64,000 nucleotides of DNA from Phyto melanocephala. Its lineage: Eukaryota; Arthropoda; Insecta; Diptera; Rhinophoridae. Positions 10,690-21,488 of this stretch are shown here, one piece after another. Every line of letters starts with the position of its first letter. Position 1 is the stretch's first letter. The notes beneath the pieces were generated by a model. That model did no database searches. It was given only the letters and a program-made list of their open reading frames with translations, and was not told where the DNA came from. The stretch is from assembly GCA_941918925.1 (NCBI GenBank), contig OW799233.1, positions 174,076,235 to 174,140,234 of the forward strand, read 5' to 3'. Position numbers and translations under genes: made by a program.

Positions 10690-13170
10690 CTATATTAATC
10701 AATTAGAAAGGTAATTTCAATACCTTTCCAACCAAAAAAATTTGTTTGTCCATATATAATTAAAACGAATTTAAGCTATAGTGTTATATGGGAGGTGGGC
10801 TTTAACGTTTTTTAATTTTCTGGCATTTTAATAAAATCAACCAGAGATCTCTACATATACATTAAGGTGATCGACTCGGCTTTACAACCGGTGGAAAACC
10901 CGGTTTTTCTCCTCTTTTTGCTGGCGGTTTTTTCTAAATGTTGATTTTTCGAATATCGAATACACCGGTTTTTTTATCCGAAAAAGCCGGTTTTTTATTG
11001 TTTTAATCGCTCCATAGTACGCGAAAAGTTTCCAAAAATCAGAAAATAAAAACTATTAAATATTCTTCCATAATATTGAGAAATTTATTTGTTGTTTAAA
11101 AAACAAATGCAAAATAAGAAAAATAATTAAGCTCAATATTATTTTTTATAGGATATAAACCTATCATTAAAAGTTAAAGGTAATTGAAGCATAAACTAAG
11201 CTTATCGATCACTTTTAGGTGAAAAATGTAGTTAATATAAAGAAATCTCTTTTTCCAGATCCTAATTTTAATTAATGGCATTCAGTGTCTGCCAACTTAA
11301 ATTTCAATTAAACCATCGAACAAACTAGTTTATGCCTATATTTGTATAGTCTGTTAGGGGTATAAGAAAGAATTTTTAAAATTAAATTTTAAAGATTTTC
11401 TCCCTAGCCTTTTAAATGTATTTCAAATTACAGAAATCATTTCAAACAAAATACGTGCGTGGATATTAGTTTAAAAGATCTATTTAACATTTAAAAAATG
11501 TACAGAAGAAGATACAAAATTTTATAACAGCCTTATAAAAAGTCTTATTTATTTTTATAAACTGTAAAAATTTCATATTTAGATATAATTTTTATTATAA
11601 TCTTTTTGAACAAAATTTTTTCTTGAAATATTATATTTTATATATCACGAATTCCACAGAAAAGTCATCCGTCACACATGTGCGTGACGATGTTAAAAAT
11701 TAGTAAAAGATGAATATATATATATTTTTTCAGATAATATAACTTTTCGTATAATCTAAGATTGCTTCTTCTAGCTGTTAAAAATATGAATTTTTATCTG
11801 AAGTAAATTCGCAGAAATTTTTGATAGAAACTGACATAAAATGTTCAAAAGGTAAATTTTGTAACATGTGCGTACGATACATTTTGATTTATACTTACGA
11901 AATTAGAAATCCTATTAATAAGTGCTTTATAAATTTTTGAAAGAGCATAAAATTAAATAATAATAGCGGCAAATCTGCTTTAACAAAAAATATTTTTTTA
12001 ACAAAATTAGTTGCAATTATTCGCACTCTGTAACAGTGCGTGACATGGATTTTATGATATTCGAACCGGTTAATCGGTTTTTTCTTAATTTTTAAAATAG
12101 CAACCGGTTTTTTTTAAATTCTAAATTTCAAACTATTTGAAAGCCGGTTTTTTAAAAAAGTCGAATAATCGATCAGCCTAATATACATATAACTTTGTCG
12201 ATTGTATGAGATTATAAATTTCATCAACAGTAGACTATGTGAAAAGTGGGCGTTAAAGTAGGCATCCCAAAGTAGTTTCTGCTGATAAAATCAATTAAAA
12301 TATTTTCTTTATTCTTTCAAAATCTTTGTCTATAGAGAGTCCTTTATTGATTATGCTTGCAAATTTCAGAATCGTGCATCTAATGTTGTCAGTTTTATTA
12401 CATTTTAGAGTTTAAATATACCGAAAAAGACACAGTGCGGTATACTTTTATGTACATTTTTATTTAGTTATAACTTCTTTTGTAATGTCAGGGAGAGACG
12501 ATTTTTTTACTCAGGAAATATAAATACAATTGAAATTTCATCGCTTTACGTCAATACGTTTAGACACAATTGCATTTTATGCGGTATTGGAAGGACACGG
12601 TTTTTTGACCTACACTTGCATTACGACCTATAACTTTCTTCCTAACATTTCGATCTAGCCCATTTTCAATACCAAACAAACCTTGTCTATAAGAAATATT
12701 CTGACAGAATTTGAACACCCTAACTTTTTCGGTTCAAGCTCTATCGTGCTTTCAACAGACGGACAGACGGATGGACATAGCTAGATCGTCATAAAATGAA
12801 ACCCCGATTCAGAATATATTTAGTTTATGGGGTCTTAAATGGATATTTCAATGTGTTACAAACGGAATGACAATATGAATATACCCCGACACCATTATTT
12901 TGGTTTCGGATGTGCCTAATCTTTGATACCCACTACCAATTTTATTTATTTTAATTTTGTTATCAACAGTAATTGCTATGGAATAATCCTTTTCTACTTA
13001 AGACGGGCAGACAATCAGACATAGTTAGATCGTCCTAAAATGAAATCAGGACTCAGAATATATAAATTTTATGGGGTAAATGGATATTTCGATGTGTTTC
13101 AAATGGAATGACAAAATTAATATACCCCCACCATTTTGTTGGTGGCGGATATAAAAAGATCTTAAGTGTT
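10690..13170 (+). repeat. 'GGGCGT/GACAGACGG' repeat, interrupted by a hAT-like element
   Basis: Two parts (10690-10862 and 12181-13170) flank the element at 10863-12180. The right part has 'GTGGGCGTTAAAG', 'AGTAGTTTCTGCTGATAAAAT', 'CAACAGACGGACAGACGG' and 'TTTAGTTTATGGGGTC', repeated in shorter form at 13000-13160, and ends in palindromic 'TACCCCCACCATTTTGTTGG'. A second copy lies at 50570-51960. No coding capacity was seen. Confidence 0.6.
10863..12180. mobile_element. hAT-like non-autonomous transposon with CCGGTTTTT subterminal repeats
   Basis: Flanked by an exact 8-bp direct repeat ATATACAT (10855-10862 and 12181-12188), the hAT target-duplication length. The ends are short imperfect inverted repeats (TAAGGTGATCGA left; TAGGCTGATCGA right, reversed). 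Both subterminal regions carry several copies of a CCGGTTTTT(T) motif (about four on each side), likely transposase-binding sites. The 1.3-kb A/T-rich interior has no transposase frame but has three 'GTGCGTGAC'-like words (11680-12050). Target site and ends are seen; the hAT assignment is inference from TSD length. Confidence 0.75.
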
Positions 13171-13456
13171 AAATAAATAAAACTACGCGAGCAAAGTATC
13201 AAATGTTTTGCTAATAAAACATAAAGGCATACAAAATTTAACTTGTTTAAGGATTAAAGCTGACAGACTTGAATTTACAGTTTAATTACTTTTAATGGGT
13301 TCTGCAATAGCCACGTATTGTAGTATTAAAGAGTTCAAATAAATAAGAGGCTGACAGTGTGTGTCTGCAAATATTGGTCCACACAGACTTAATTCAGAAT
13401 TAAAGTTTTTAACTGGCAATAAATTAGTTGTTATGGTATTGGTATGTTTGCCTACT
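13171..13456. other. intron, nothing recognised
   Basis: A/T-rich, without terminal repeats or coding signal. Confidence 0.35.
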
Positions 13457-13910
13457 CTAGACCATTTTTCATTGAAATTGAGAAAATTCCAATTGAAATT
13501 GAGAATTTCAATTTGAACTTGAGAAAATTCTAAATGAAAATGAGAATTAAAAATTGAAATTGGGAAAATTTTAATTGAAATTAAGAAAATTCTAATTGAA
13601 ATTGAGAAAATTCAAAATGAAATTGGGAAAATTCCAAATGAAATTAAGAAAATTCTAATTGAAATTGAGAAAATTCCAATTGAAATTAGGAAAATTCTAA
13701 TTGAAATTGAGAAAATTCCAAATAAATTTGGGAAAATTCCAAATGAAATTAAGAAAATTCTAATTGAAATTGAGAAAATTCCAAATGAAATTTCAATTTG
13801 AAATTGAAAAATTTCCAAATGAAATTAGGAAGAAATATATACATTTGTACATAAGTATGTATTTAAAAATCAATAAAATTCTTTTTTATAAATATGAAAA
13901 ATATATGTAA

Positions 13911-15126
13911 CTAGAAAAGCCCGGCGCGCGTTGCTACGTCCCTTAATGAAGAAAAATGCATTCTGAATTATAATTGAACATCAAGTGCAAAAAGCTAAAA
14001 ATTATTACTTTTTTTAATGGGCGTGGCACCGCTCACTTTTCTAATCACGAAATTATATAGTCATGACAGCTCAATATGTGTGTGCAAAGTTTCAGGAAAA
14101 TCGGTGAAGTTCAAATAGCTGAAAATGATAACTTTTTATGGGCGTGGCACTGCCCACTTTTCTAATCACGAAATTGTAAAGTCATGACAGCTTAATATGT
14201 ATGCAAAGTTTCAGAAAAATCGGTCCAGTTCAAGTACCTCAAAATTATAATTTATTTTTTATGAGCGTGGCCCTGCCCACTTTTCTAATCACAAAATTAC
14301 ATAGTCACGACAGCTCATTATGTGTGCAAAGTTTCAGAAAAATTGGTCCAGTGAAAGTACTTCAAAATTAAAACTTTTTTATGGGCGTGGCCCGGCCCAC
14401 TTTTCTAATCACGAAATTATATAGTCATGACTGTTCAATATGTGTGTGCAAAGTTTCAGGAAAATCGTTGAAGGTCAAGTAGCTGAAAATGATAACTTTT
14501 TTTTATGGGCGTGGCCCGGCCCACTTTTCTAATCACAAAATTATAAAGTCATGACAGCTCATTATGTGTGCAAAGTTTTAGAAAAATTGGTCTAGTGCAG
14601 TGCTATTCAACCTATGTTTTTATGTACATGTACATGTTCTTATGTTTTTTGTAATTTTTATTATTTTTTTTTTAAATTTTATTGTTTTTTATTATTAATA
14701 AAAAAAATAGATTAAAAATTTTAAAATTGTTTACATTATATTTTTATTGGTGGTACGCGAAAAATTTGTCGTGAATTTAGTGGTACACGAGCCAAAAAGA
14801 TTGAATAGCACTGGTCTAGTGCAAGTGCCTCAAAATTAAAACTTTTTTATGGGCGTGGCCCCGCCCACTTTTAAAATCACGATATTATATAGTCATGAGA
14901 GCTCAATATGAGTGCAAAGTTTCAGAAAAATCGGTCAAGTGCAAGTAGCTAAAACTGATAACTAATTTTTTATGGGCGTGGCACCGCCCACTTTTTGCCA
15001 CCCATAAACACTCCCTGGAATGTGTACAACAACTTGCCAAAGTTTAAGTCTGATCGGTTTTACAATTTCGGAGTCTATAGCTAACACACAAACACACACA
15101 CAGAGTTTCACTTTTATATATATAGA
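13911..15126 (-). mobile_element. Non-autonomous Helitron H2
   Basis: Minus orientation: the 3' end (CTAG, then AAAAGCCCGGCGCGCG on the plus strand) is at 13911 and the 5' end (TCTATATATATAAAAGTGAA on the minus strand) is at 15126. It has about seven ~121-bp subrepeats with the G-GGCGTGG-C motif and a GT-rich 5' region. It is interrupted by a 216-bp hAT-type MITE at 14598. It lies inside the foldback element, so it inserted later than that element. Confidence 0.88.
14598..14813. mobile_element. hAT-type MITE nested in Helitron H2
   Basis: Ends are CAGTGCTATTCAACC and, inverted, CAGTGCTATTCAATC. The flanks are an exact 8-bp duplication GTCTAGTG (14590-14597, 14814-14821). CAGTG-NTATTCAA-type ends with an 8-bp TSD are characteristic of hAT elements. 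The 216-bp A/T-rich interior is non-coding. Confidence 0.9.
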
Positions 15127-15711
15127 TGTAATGTATTTCTGAAAACGCTCCAGCCACACTTTAAAGTATTTGGTCCAAAATCAAAAGTAATGTTAAAGTA
15201 AAGATGAATGTACCGAACGTAAGTCTTCCAAATGTAGGAGCGCATAGGCTTGCCTTTCTAGAAGAGGTTAATAATGCTTGAAAATCATGTATTACTATCG
15301 GATATTGCTATACAGCACACTACAACGTTTCACCAGTCTGCATTGGATCTGTCAATAAAATTACCGGCATATGTATGGACAAAGATTTGTATTTAATTTA
15401 ATTTTTTTTCTTTTAACTACACAATAATGTTATAATGCATAATGTGTTATTTTCCCATCTTCAAATTAAAATTTCTTAATTTCATTTAGAATTTTCTAAA
15501 TTTCATTAGGAGTTTTCTCAATTTCAAATTAAAATTTTTCAATTTCATTTGAATTTTTTCCACTTTCAATTTGAAATTCTCATTTTCATTTGGAATTTTC
15601 TCAATTTAAATTTTAGATTCTCATATTTATTTCTCAATTTCAAATGAAAATTCTTTGGAATTTTTTAAATTTCATTTTGAATTCTCTCAATTTCAATGAA
15701 AAATGGTGTAG

Positions 15712-17736
15712 ATGAAAGTGAACTTTTATAAAAGTAGTATCGCAACTGATGCCTTGGTATCAGGTAAACATATAGGGGATCTGTTATTTTAACCAAGAGG
15801 TGTCATTTAAGAATATCCACTGATATATCTTAAGCAATTTGTGAGCTGATCAAAGCAAGCTTGGGTTGTATTACGTCTTTATTTTAACTACCCACAATAT
15901 CTATATTTTGCTTAAAAAACCCAATATTTGTATTATTTATTTCTTGTTGCATTTTAATAACTACCCTTTTTTTTTTTTTGTTAAATAAAAAATTTTTTTG
16001 ACATTTTTCGTCATTCACTCCCAAAGTGCAGTTCATTTTCTAATGCTTTATCCTGATTTTTTCCAGACCCAAAATTTGCACTTTCTAAAATTAAAATCCT
16101 GAGCAAGAATTAGAAAACAGCAGAAAACAAAAACCTAAGCGTCGATTGCAGTCAACAGCAGTTACAAGCTGAATTCGTTCTTACAAAACAAACAATGTTA
16201 GATTTTAGCAACAGACAACCAACACGTTGTTTTTAAACAAAAAAAGAAACAAATATATTGTGTTAATATGCCTCAACACAGTACATTATACTTCAAGCAA
16301 ACTTCACCAGCGAGTATAAATTTGTATGTTGTTTATTGGCCACTTTAAATAATTTATTGTTGCACCTAGAAAAAAGTTTTATGGTTTTGTTTCTAGGTTT
16401 TTCCAATAAAACTTGGCTGTAATGATTTTACAGACTAATAATCTTTTCACTTAAAAATGTTTGTTCAGTTTTGTGTCATTTTATTTTATTTAAAGGGAGT
16501 GCCGTTTCGTTAGTATTTGGTTGCAAACAAACGTACCTACAAAACGTGTATATGTATGTTTGTGTGAGTGTATGTGTTAATTTTATAACATTTGAGTTTT
16601 AAAAACATGTTTATGTTTGCTTAAAGTCTTCGTATTCAGGTCGTTTTGTTTAAGTAGACTGAAAAAAGAGTGAAACGACATTAGACTGGTCACTCCATAA
16701 ATCTGTCTTTGTATTTAACCAGCCCATGTGGTCTATTTGAACGGCTGACTTACGAAAATATATGCAAATTTGTTTTAATCGTCGACGATTTTTATTTTTC
16801 AAAGAAATATGAGAACAAACAAATTGTTTAAACTAGTGGTCGGTCCCTTTAAAACGAAGAGTTGTTGCTGTTGATTTACAAAATCAATTTTGCCCGTTAC
16901 TTAATACTTTGACTGTTTGTTTCTTAAGTCTTTTATATTTTGTTTTTGAAAACACCTTGTTTTTGTTATTGTTGTGCTACAAAAAACGTTTTATTTGTCT
17001 AAATAATAATGGCCGCTTAAAGATATTTATCTGCAAAAATGTTTTAAATTATTTTTCAAATTAGCAATTTTTTTCAAGCTTAAATATTTCTAAATTGTTC
17101 TCCATTTAGTACTTAAAGTTTTAAGAAACAACACTGTACAACACAGTAAAAAAAAATAAAATCCAACAAGATACTGGCACAAAAATAAAATAAATACACG
17201 TGTATCGGCATTATCAAAGTTTTTGATTAAATCTGGGTTTAAGAAGGGTTTGACGTTGTCCCCTTTTTTTTACAAATATTATGGTAAGTGGTATAGAATG
17301 TGTTCAGTAGATTTACATTAAATACAAAAATGTTTTTAAATATAAACATGCTTAGGAAGCAAGTTTGTACAGACAAATTATGCTGCATAACTGTTGATTT
17401 TATTCACAATTTGGTAAAACATCTCATGTACTGTTACACAAGCTGGCGTGTTTTGTTTGGATTTTGTCAATATGCATGTTGTAAAAGAAAACGGAATTTT
17501 AGTTGATTTTTGAAATTTTTTAAATTAAAAACATAAAATAAAAAAGTAAATAAAAAATTGTTGTTTCTTACAAATTATTTCGTATCTCTAAAACTACTGA
17601 TCAAGTTTAAAAATATGATAAACATGACTTTAAGGCAATTTTATTTTAAATTTTTGTTCGTTTTACTAGATAAAATAAAATAAGCCATTCTCGAGTTAAG
17701 TTTATGTATATCGTGCAACCATCTTTTATTTATTTA
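15712..17736. other. intron, no gene or element recognised
   Basis: About 2 kb of A/T-rich DNA with T-runs. Some stretches (16000-16250, 16480-16900) are less repetitive and may be ancestral intron. No exon with paired splice sites and a long frame was found. Confidence 0.45.
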
Positions 17737-18601
17737 CTAGAAAAGCCCGGTGGCGTTGCTACGCCCCTTAATAATTAAAAATGCATTCTGAATTTTAATT
17801 GAATATCAAGTGCAAGTACCTCAAAATTATAACTTTTTTTAATGGGCGTGGCACTGCCCACTTTTCTAATCACGAAACTGTATAGTCATGACAGCTCAAT
17901 ATGTGTGCAAAGTTTCAGAAAAATCGGTGAAGTTCAATTGGCTAAAAATTATAACTTTTTTTATGGGTGTGGCCCTGCCCACTTTTCTAATCAAGAAATT
18001 GTATAGTCATGACAACTCAATATGTGTGCAAAGTTTCAAAAAAATCGGTGAAGTTCAAGTAGCTGAAAATTATAACTTTTTTGTATGGGCGTGACACTGC
18101 CCACTTTCCTTATCACGGAATTTTATAATCATGAGAGTTCAATATGAGTGCAAAGCTTCAGAAAAATCGGTCCACTGCAAGTACCTCAAAATTATAACTT
18201 TTTTTATGGGCGTGGCACTGCCCACTTTTCTAATTACGAAATTGTAAAGTCATCAGCTCAATATGTGTGCAAAGCTTCAGAAAAATCGGTCCAGTGCAAG
18301 TACCTCAGAATTATAATTTTTTTTTATGGGCGTGACCCTGCCCACTTTTCTAATCACGAAATTATATAGTCATGACAGCTCGATATTTGTGCAAAGTTTC
18401 AGAAAAATCGGTCAAGTGCAAGTAGCTAAAACTGATAACTAATTTTGTATGGCCGTGGCCCCGCCCACTTTTTGCCACCCATAAACACTCCCTGGAATGT
18501 GTACAACAACTTGCCAAAGCTTGAGTCCAATCGTTTTTACAGTTTCGGAATCTATAGCTAACACACACACACACACAGAGTTTTACTTTTATATATATAG
18601 A
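17737..18601 (-). mobile_element. Non-autonomous Helitron H3
   Basis: Minus orientation: 3' end CTAG at 17737-17740 followed by AAAAGCCCGGTGGCGTTGC, 5' end TCTATATATATAAAAGTAAA at 18601. It holds six ~121-bp subrepeats with 'GGGCGTGGCACTGCCCAC'. The shortened GC block near the 3' end (GGTGGCGTTG, not GGCGCGCGTTG) is a small deletion. Open frames at 17888-18369 and 18362-18574 come from the subrepeats. Ten bases separate its 5' end from the palindrome at 18611. Confidence 0.85.
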
Positions 18602-18627
18602 TTTATTTATTTATATTTATTTGGTTG

Positions 18628-18696
18628 TTGGGTTTAAGCTGGTTTATATGCATTTCACTGGTGCTTATGCCAGATCATCAGTAAACCTTTACCCAA
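18628..18696 (-). ncRNA. Hammerhead ribozyme motif, left arm of palindrome 1
   Basis: Exact mirror of the plus-strand motif at 18907-18975. On the minus strand the core CTGATGA is at 18681-18675, and the predicted cleavage site lies between plus-strand positions 18646 and 18647. Pairing is described under the right-arm copy. Confidence 0.72.
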
Positions 18697-18906
18697 ATTC
18701 TTGAAAAAGTTTAAAATTTTTATAAGTTATATTTTTAAATTCTCATTAACAAAATGAGAATTCAAAAATAAAACAAAAAACCATAAAAAACTTTTTCAAA
18801 AACCCAACCAACAATTTGTTGGTTTTTTGTTTTATTTTTGAATTCTCATTTTGTTAATGAGAATTTAAAAATATAACTTATAAAAATTTTAAACTTTTTC
18901 AAGAAT

Positions 18907-18975
18907 TTGGGTAAAGGTTTACTGATGATCTGGCATAAGCACCAGTGAAATGCATATAAACCAGCTTAAACCCAA
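18907..18975 (+). ncRNA. Hammerhead ribozyme motif, right arm of palindrome 1
   Basis: Type I layout. Stem I: GGTTTA (18916-18921) pairs with TAAACC (18957-18962), then after an internal loop TTGGGT (18907-18912) pairs with ACCCAA (18970-18975). Core CTGATGA is at 18922-18928. Stem II is CTGG/CCAG (18930-18933, 18942-18945) with an 8-nt loop and a U-U pair at its base. GAA follows at 18947-18949. Stem III is the loopless palindrome ATGCAT (18950-18955), so only a dimer could close it, as proposed for minimal hammerheads in retroelements. H17 is A at 18956, and cleavage is predicted after it. All universally conserved core residues are present; activity is untested. Confidence 0.75.
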
Positions 18976-18992
18976 CAACCAAATAAATATAA

Positions 18993-19239
18993 TTGAAAAA
19001 TTATGGGAGAATATCCCAAAAAATTTAGTAAATTGATTTATTTATTTATTATTTCCAATTCCTGTACAACAAGATATAATCTTATATTTAAAGAACAGGA
19101 TAGCATTATTTGTAAATTACAATTAGGGATCACAAAATTTATAAAAATACAAACTTATTACCATGTTATAGTTTGTTACATGTATGTAGTTTGAAGTTAT
19201 AATTTATTATGCAAAATCACTAAATAAAAACTGTTAAAA
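18993..19239. other. intron, nothing recognised
   Basis: A/T-rich; the open frame at 19003-19194 has no recognisable domain. Confidence 0.35.
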
Positions 19240-19850
19240 GCCATTTGCGTTGCTACTGAGTTGTTAAACCTGAAGAAGATTATACCAAAGTCGCGCTGAA
19301 TGTATGAAGATATGCCATTAAGATACAAAAAATCGGTGTAAAGCAATTATGAGTTGAGGGATATATCGTGGGGTTTGCAAATACATGATTTTATAAAAAA
19401 ATACAAGAACACGTATATGAGCAGTTTATCGAATGAAACACCATAAAACTGAGAGAAATATTTAGAAACATTGGCATTTCTTTTCAAGCCGTATACATAT
19501 CTAGCAATATTACTATATAAGGCATTTAGTTTTCTCTTGGTATTATAGTATTGTGATGACCACAGAGACCTTTATTTAATATTAGTTTGACCTAAGAGTG
19601 TATTCACATGATCTACCTAAGTAAAACTATAATTAAATAAAAAATAACCCAAGACAACATCGGTACCCAAATCAAGTATTTTCTTACAAATTATTATGCA
19701 CTTTGTTTTATGAGGAGCCGTTGCCTAGCCTTGAATTCTTGAAATATTTTCAGTAACAGATTGTACTGGGCAGCTCAAGTACAACTGTACATCGTCTGCG
19801 TACATGTGAGTTTTACGGTGCATAAGCTGTTGTAGCAAATCATTATTTAT
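19240..19850 (-). pseudogene. LINE reverse transcriptase C-terminal fragment
   Basis: The minus strand reads HMYADDVQLYLSCPVQSV near 19830-19750, containing the RT catalytic Y-A-D-D box. Downstream come WSSQYYNTKRKLNALYSNIA, then RYVYGLKRNANVSKYFSQFY, then GVSFDKLLIY: the region after the RT palm in Jockey-like non-LTR elements (N-x-x-x-R-x-V-x-G, then ISK). Stops occur at several places and the frame shifts. Nothing upstream of YADD is recognisable, so the copy is truncated. The clade assignment is tentative. Confidence 0.8.
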
Positions 19851-20939
19851 TTTGATATAACGGTATATCCCGAAAAATAGAAAAAATTAAAAAATCGAAG
19901 GGCAAAAAATTAAAAACGCAATTTAAATTTGTTCCTGTGTAAAAGTTAACCCAAAATATTAAAAAACACCATTTTGTAATTTATTATGTTTGCGTATATA
20001 TTTTATACGTGTTCTAACAGAAACAATAGACATATTGTACATCATTGTTTAGGTAAAGACATTTTTTATTTGAAAATGTAAAATATTGTTGAAATACATT
20101 AAAATATTTTGAATAAAAATATTATGAGTATAATTCTAAAAAAATTTAAAGAATCGTAAGCAAAATATAAATAATATTTCAGATTTTTAAAGGGAAATAA
20201 ACTTGCAAGAAATTATGGTTAAAAAATTTTTTTTGTACCTAAAACTGTCTAAAGTTGTATTTTTTGGTAATTTGCGTCTCCCGCATATATTTATGCTTAG
20301 GATGCCTTGGAAAACGTACTTAATATCTCAAACAAGTTATTTAAAAATAAAAATTTAAAAAACAATACTAATCGGCGTACAATTTTTATGCTCACTTTAA
20401 AGTCAGACTCTTTTTTAATTTTAAACTTACGAATAATTCTGGAAATGGAGTGCACGACCTAAAGGTCTTAAAATTAAAAGCCTTTTCTTAAAGGGAAAAT
20501 TTCAAAATATATAAGTTTATTAACAAATCGCAAGATATAACAAAAATTATTAATGGCAACCCTTTTTTTTTAAATACAATTTTTTTGTTCTCTTAAATTC
20601 AAAATAACAAATTTTTCAACACTAAACTGTTTAAGCTATAAAAAGAAAATTTTCTTTTTAAATACTTAAAAAATCTTTAGTTCGAAAAGCAAAAAATAAA
20701 GAGGGAAAAAATCATAACCAAAATTTAAAACTCAATTTACTACTCAGCAAAAAAAAGAGATGCAAAAGAAATAGTGAATGCATGAGTTTAACCCATGATG
20801 AAGTGGTTCAATTTAGGCGAAACATGCATGATTTCAACTTCAACGTGTCATTGCACAGAGGGTTGAAATGTACCAAAAGTGAGGATTAATTCAAAAGCTG
20901 AACTTTATCCTACACATTCGTGTGTGGTACTGGGTGAAA
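19851..20939. other. intron, nothing recognised
   Basis: A/T-rich sequence with no ends, exons or domains read. A hairpin-like stretch near 20800-20900 ('GGTTCAATTTAGGCG', 'GGTTGAAATGTACC') was not resolved. Confidence 0.35.
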
Positions 20940-21299
20940 GGTAATTAAATTCTACATCACTATTTGACAAAAACTTTTGTTTTGAGTAAATTACTCTATC
21001 GACTGTGAGCTGTCAAAGTCAAATAATTTTTCAAAATTTTTCGTTCCGTGCCTAAAACTGAAAATTGGGTGCTGATAATTCTTATTAAGCGTTCTAAAAG
21101 TAATTTTATTAAAATGGAACCATCAACTTCAGGTATTTGGCTACATAATTGCATTAATGTTTTTTAGATAAATGTTTTGCAAATATTTGTTTATATTTTC
21201 TTCGACCTTAAAATGGTAACTAAAATTTTTGATTTTTCTTTAGGCTCGAGGTCAATTTTTCTATTTAAATAAAACTCTTTATTCGTTTTATTAAATATT

Positions 21300-21352
21300 T
21301 TTATTTTTCAATATTTCGTGCACCTTCGGTGCACTTCTTCAGGATGTAAAAC
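21300..21352 (-). ncRNA. Hammerhead-like core in Penelope-like 3' region
   Basis: On the coding strand of the element: CTGAAGA (21342-21336), one extra A, a 7-bp stem II GTGCACC/GGTGCAC with a GAA loop, then GAAA and ATATT as a possible minimal stem III. Stem I is weak: only C-G and T-A next to the core, then an internal loop and a T-run/A-run. Hammerhead motifs in Penelope-like elements are established. This copy may be decayed or pair differently. Confidence 0.5.
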
Positions 21353-21488
21353 TGAAATACACAATGAAAAATTTTTTTTAAAAAATACATTAATACACAT
21401 TTACAACGTAAAAACTTTCTTAAAAAAAATAAAATATACAAATAAACAATAATACTAGCTTACATATTTGAGTAAAGCCGTCGTCTTT

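Larger units (their letters stand above)
13457..15711. mobile_element. Foldback-type element with 21-bp tandem arrays in inverted arms
   Basis: The ends are inverted copies (ACCATTTTTCATTGAAATTG at 13461-13480, reversed at 15688-15707). Inside each end is a tandem array of a 21-bp unit (GAAATTGAGAAAATTCCAAAT and variants): about 360 bp on the left (13471-13830) and about 240 bp inverted on the right (15460-15700). Long inverted arms made of short tandem units are the hallmark of Drosophila FB/foldback elements. The arms enclose a Helitron (13911-15126) and a 340-bp unique stretch (15127-15460). The unit is a multiple of 3, so it makes a spurious heptapeptide open frame at 13612-13818. Confidence 0.75.
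18611..18992. repeat. Perfect palindrome, 173-bp arms, 36-bp spacer
   Basis: Arms 18611-18783 and 18820-18992 are exact reverse complements by hand comparison (173 of 173). The spacer is 18784-18819. Each arm carries a complete hammerhead ribozyme motif (entries below). There is no coding sequence. The arrangement recalls the inverted terminal pieces of Penelope-like elements, which are known to carry hammerhead motifs, but the arms do not match the element at 21-23 kb, so its family is undetermined. Confidence 0.9.

Noticed and set aside
13612..13818. Open frame with a repeated FSISIRIFLIS pattern
   Set aside because: Product of the 21-bp minisatellite, whose unit length is a multiple of three.
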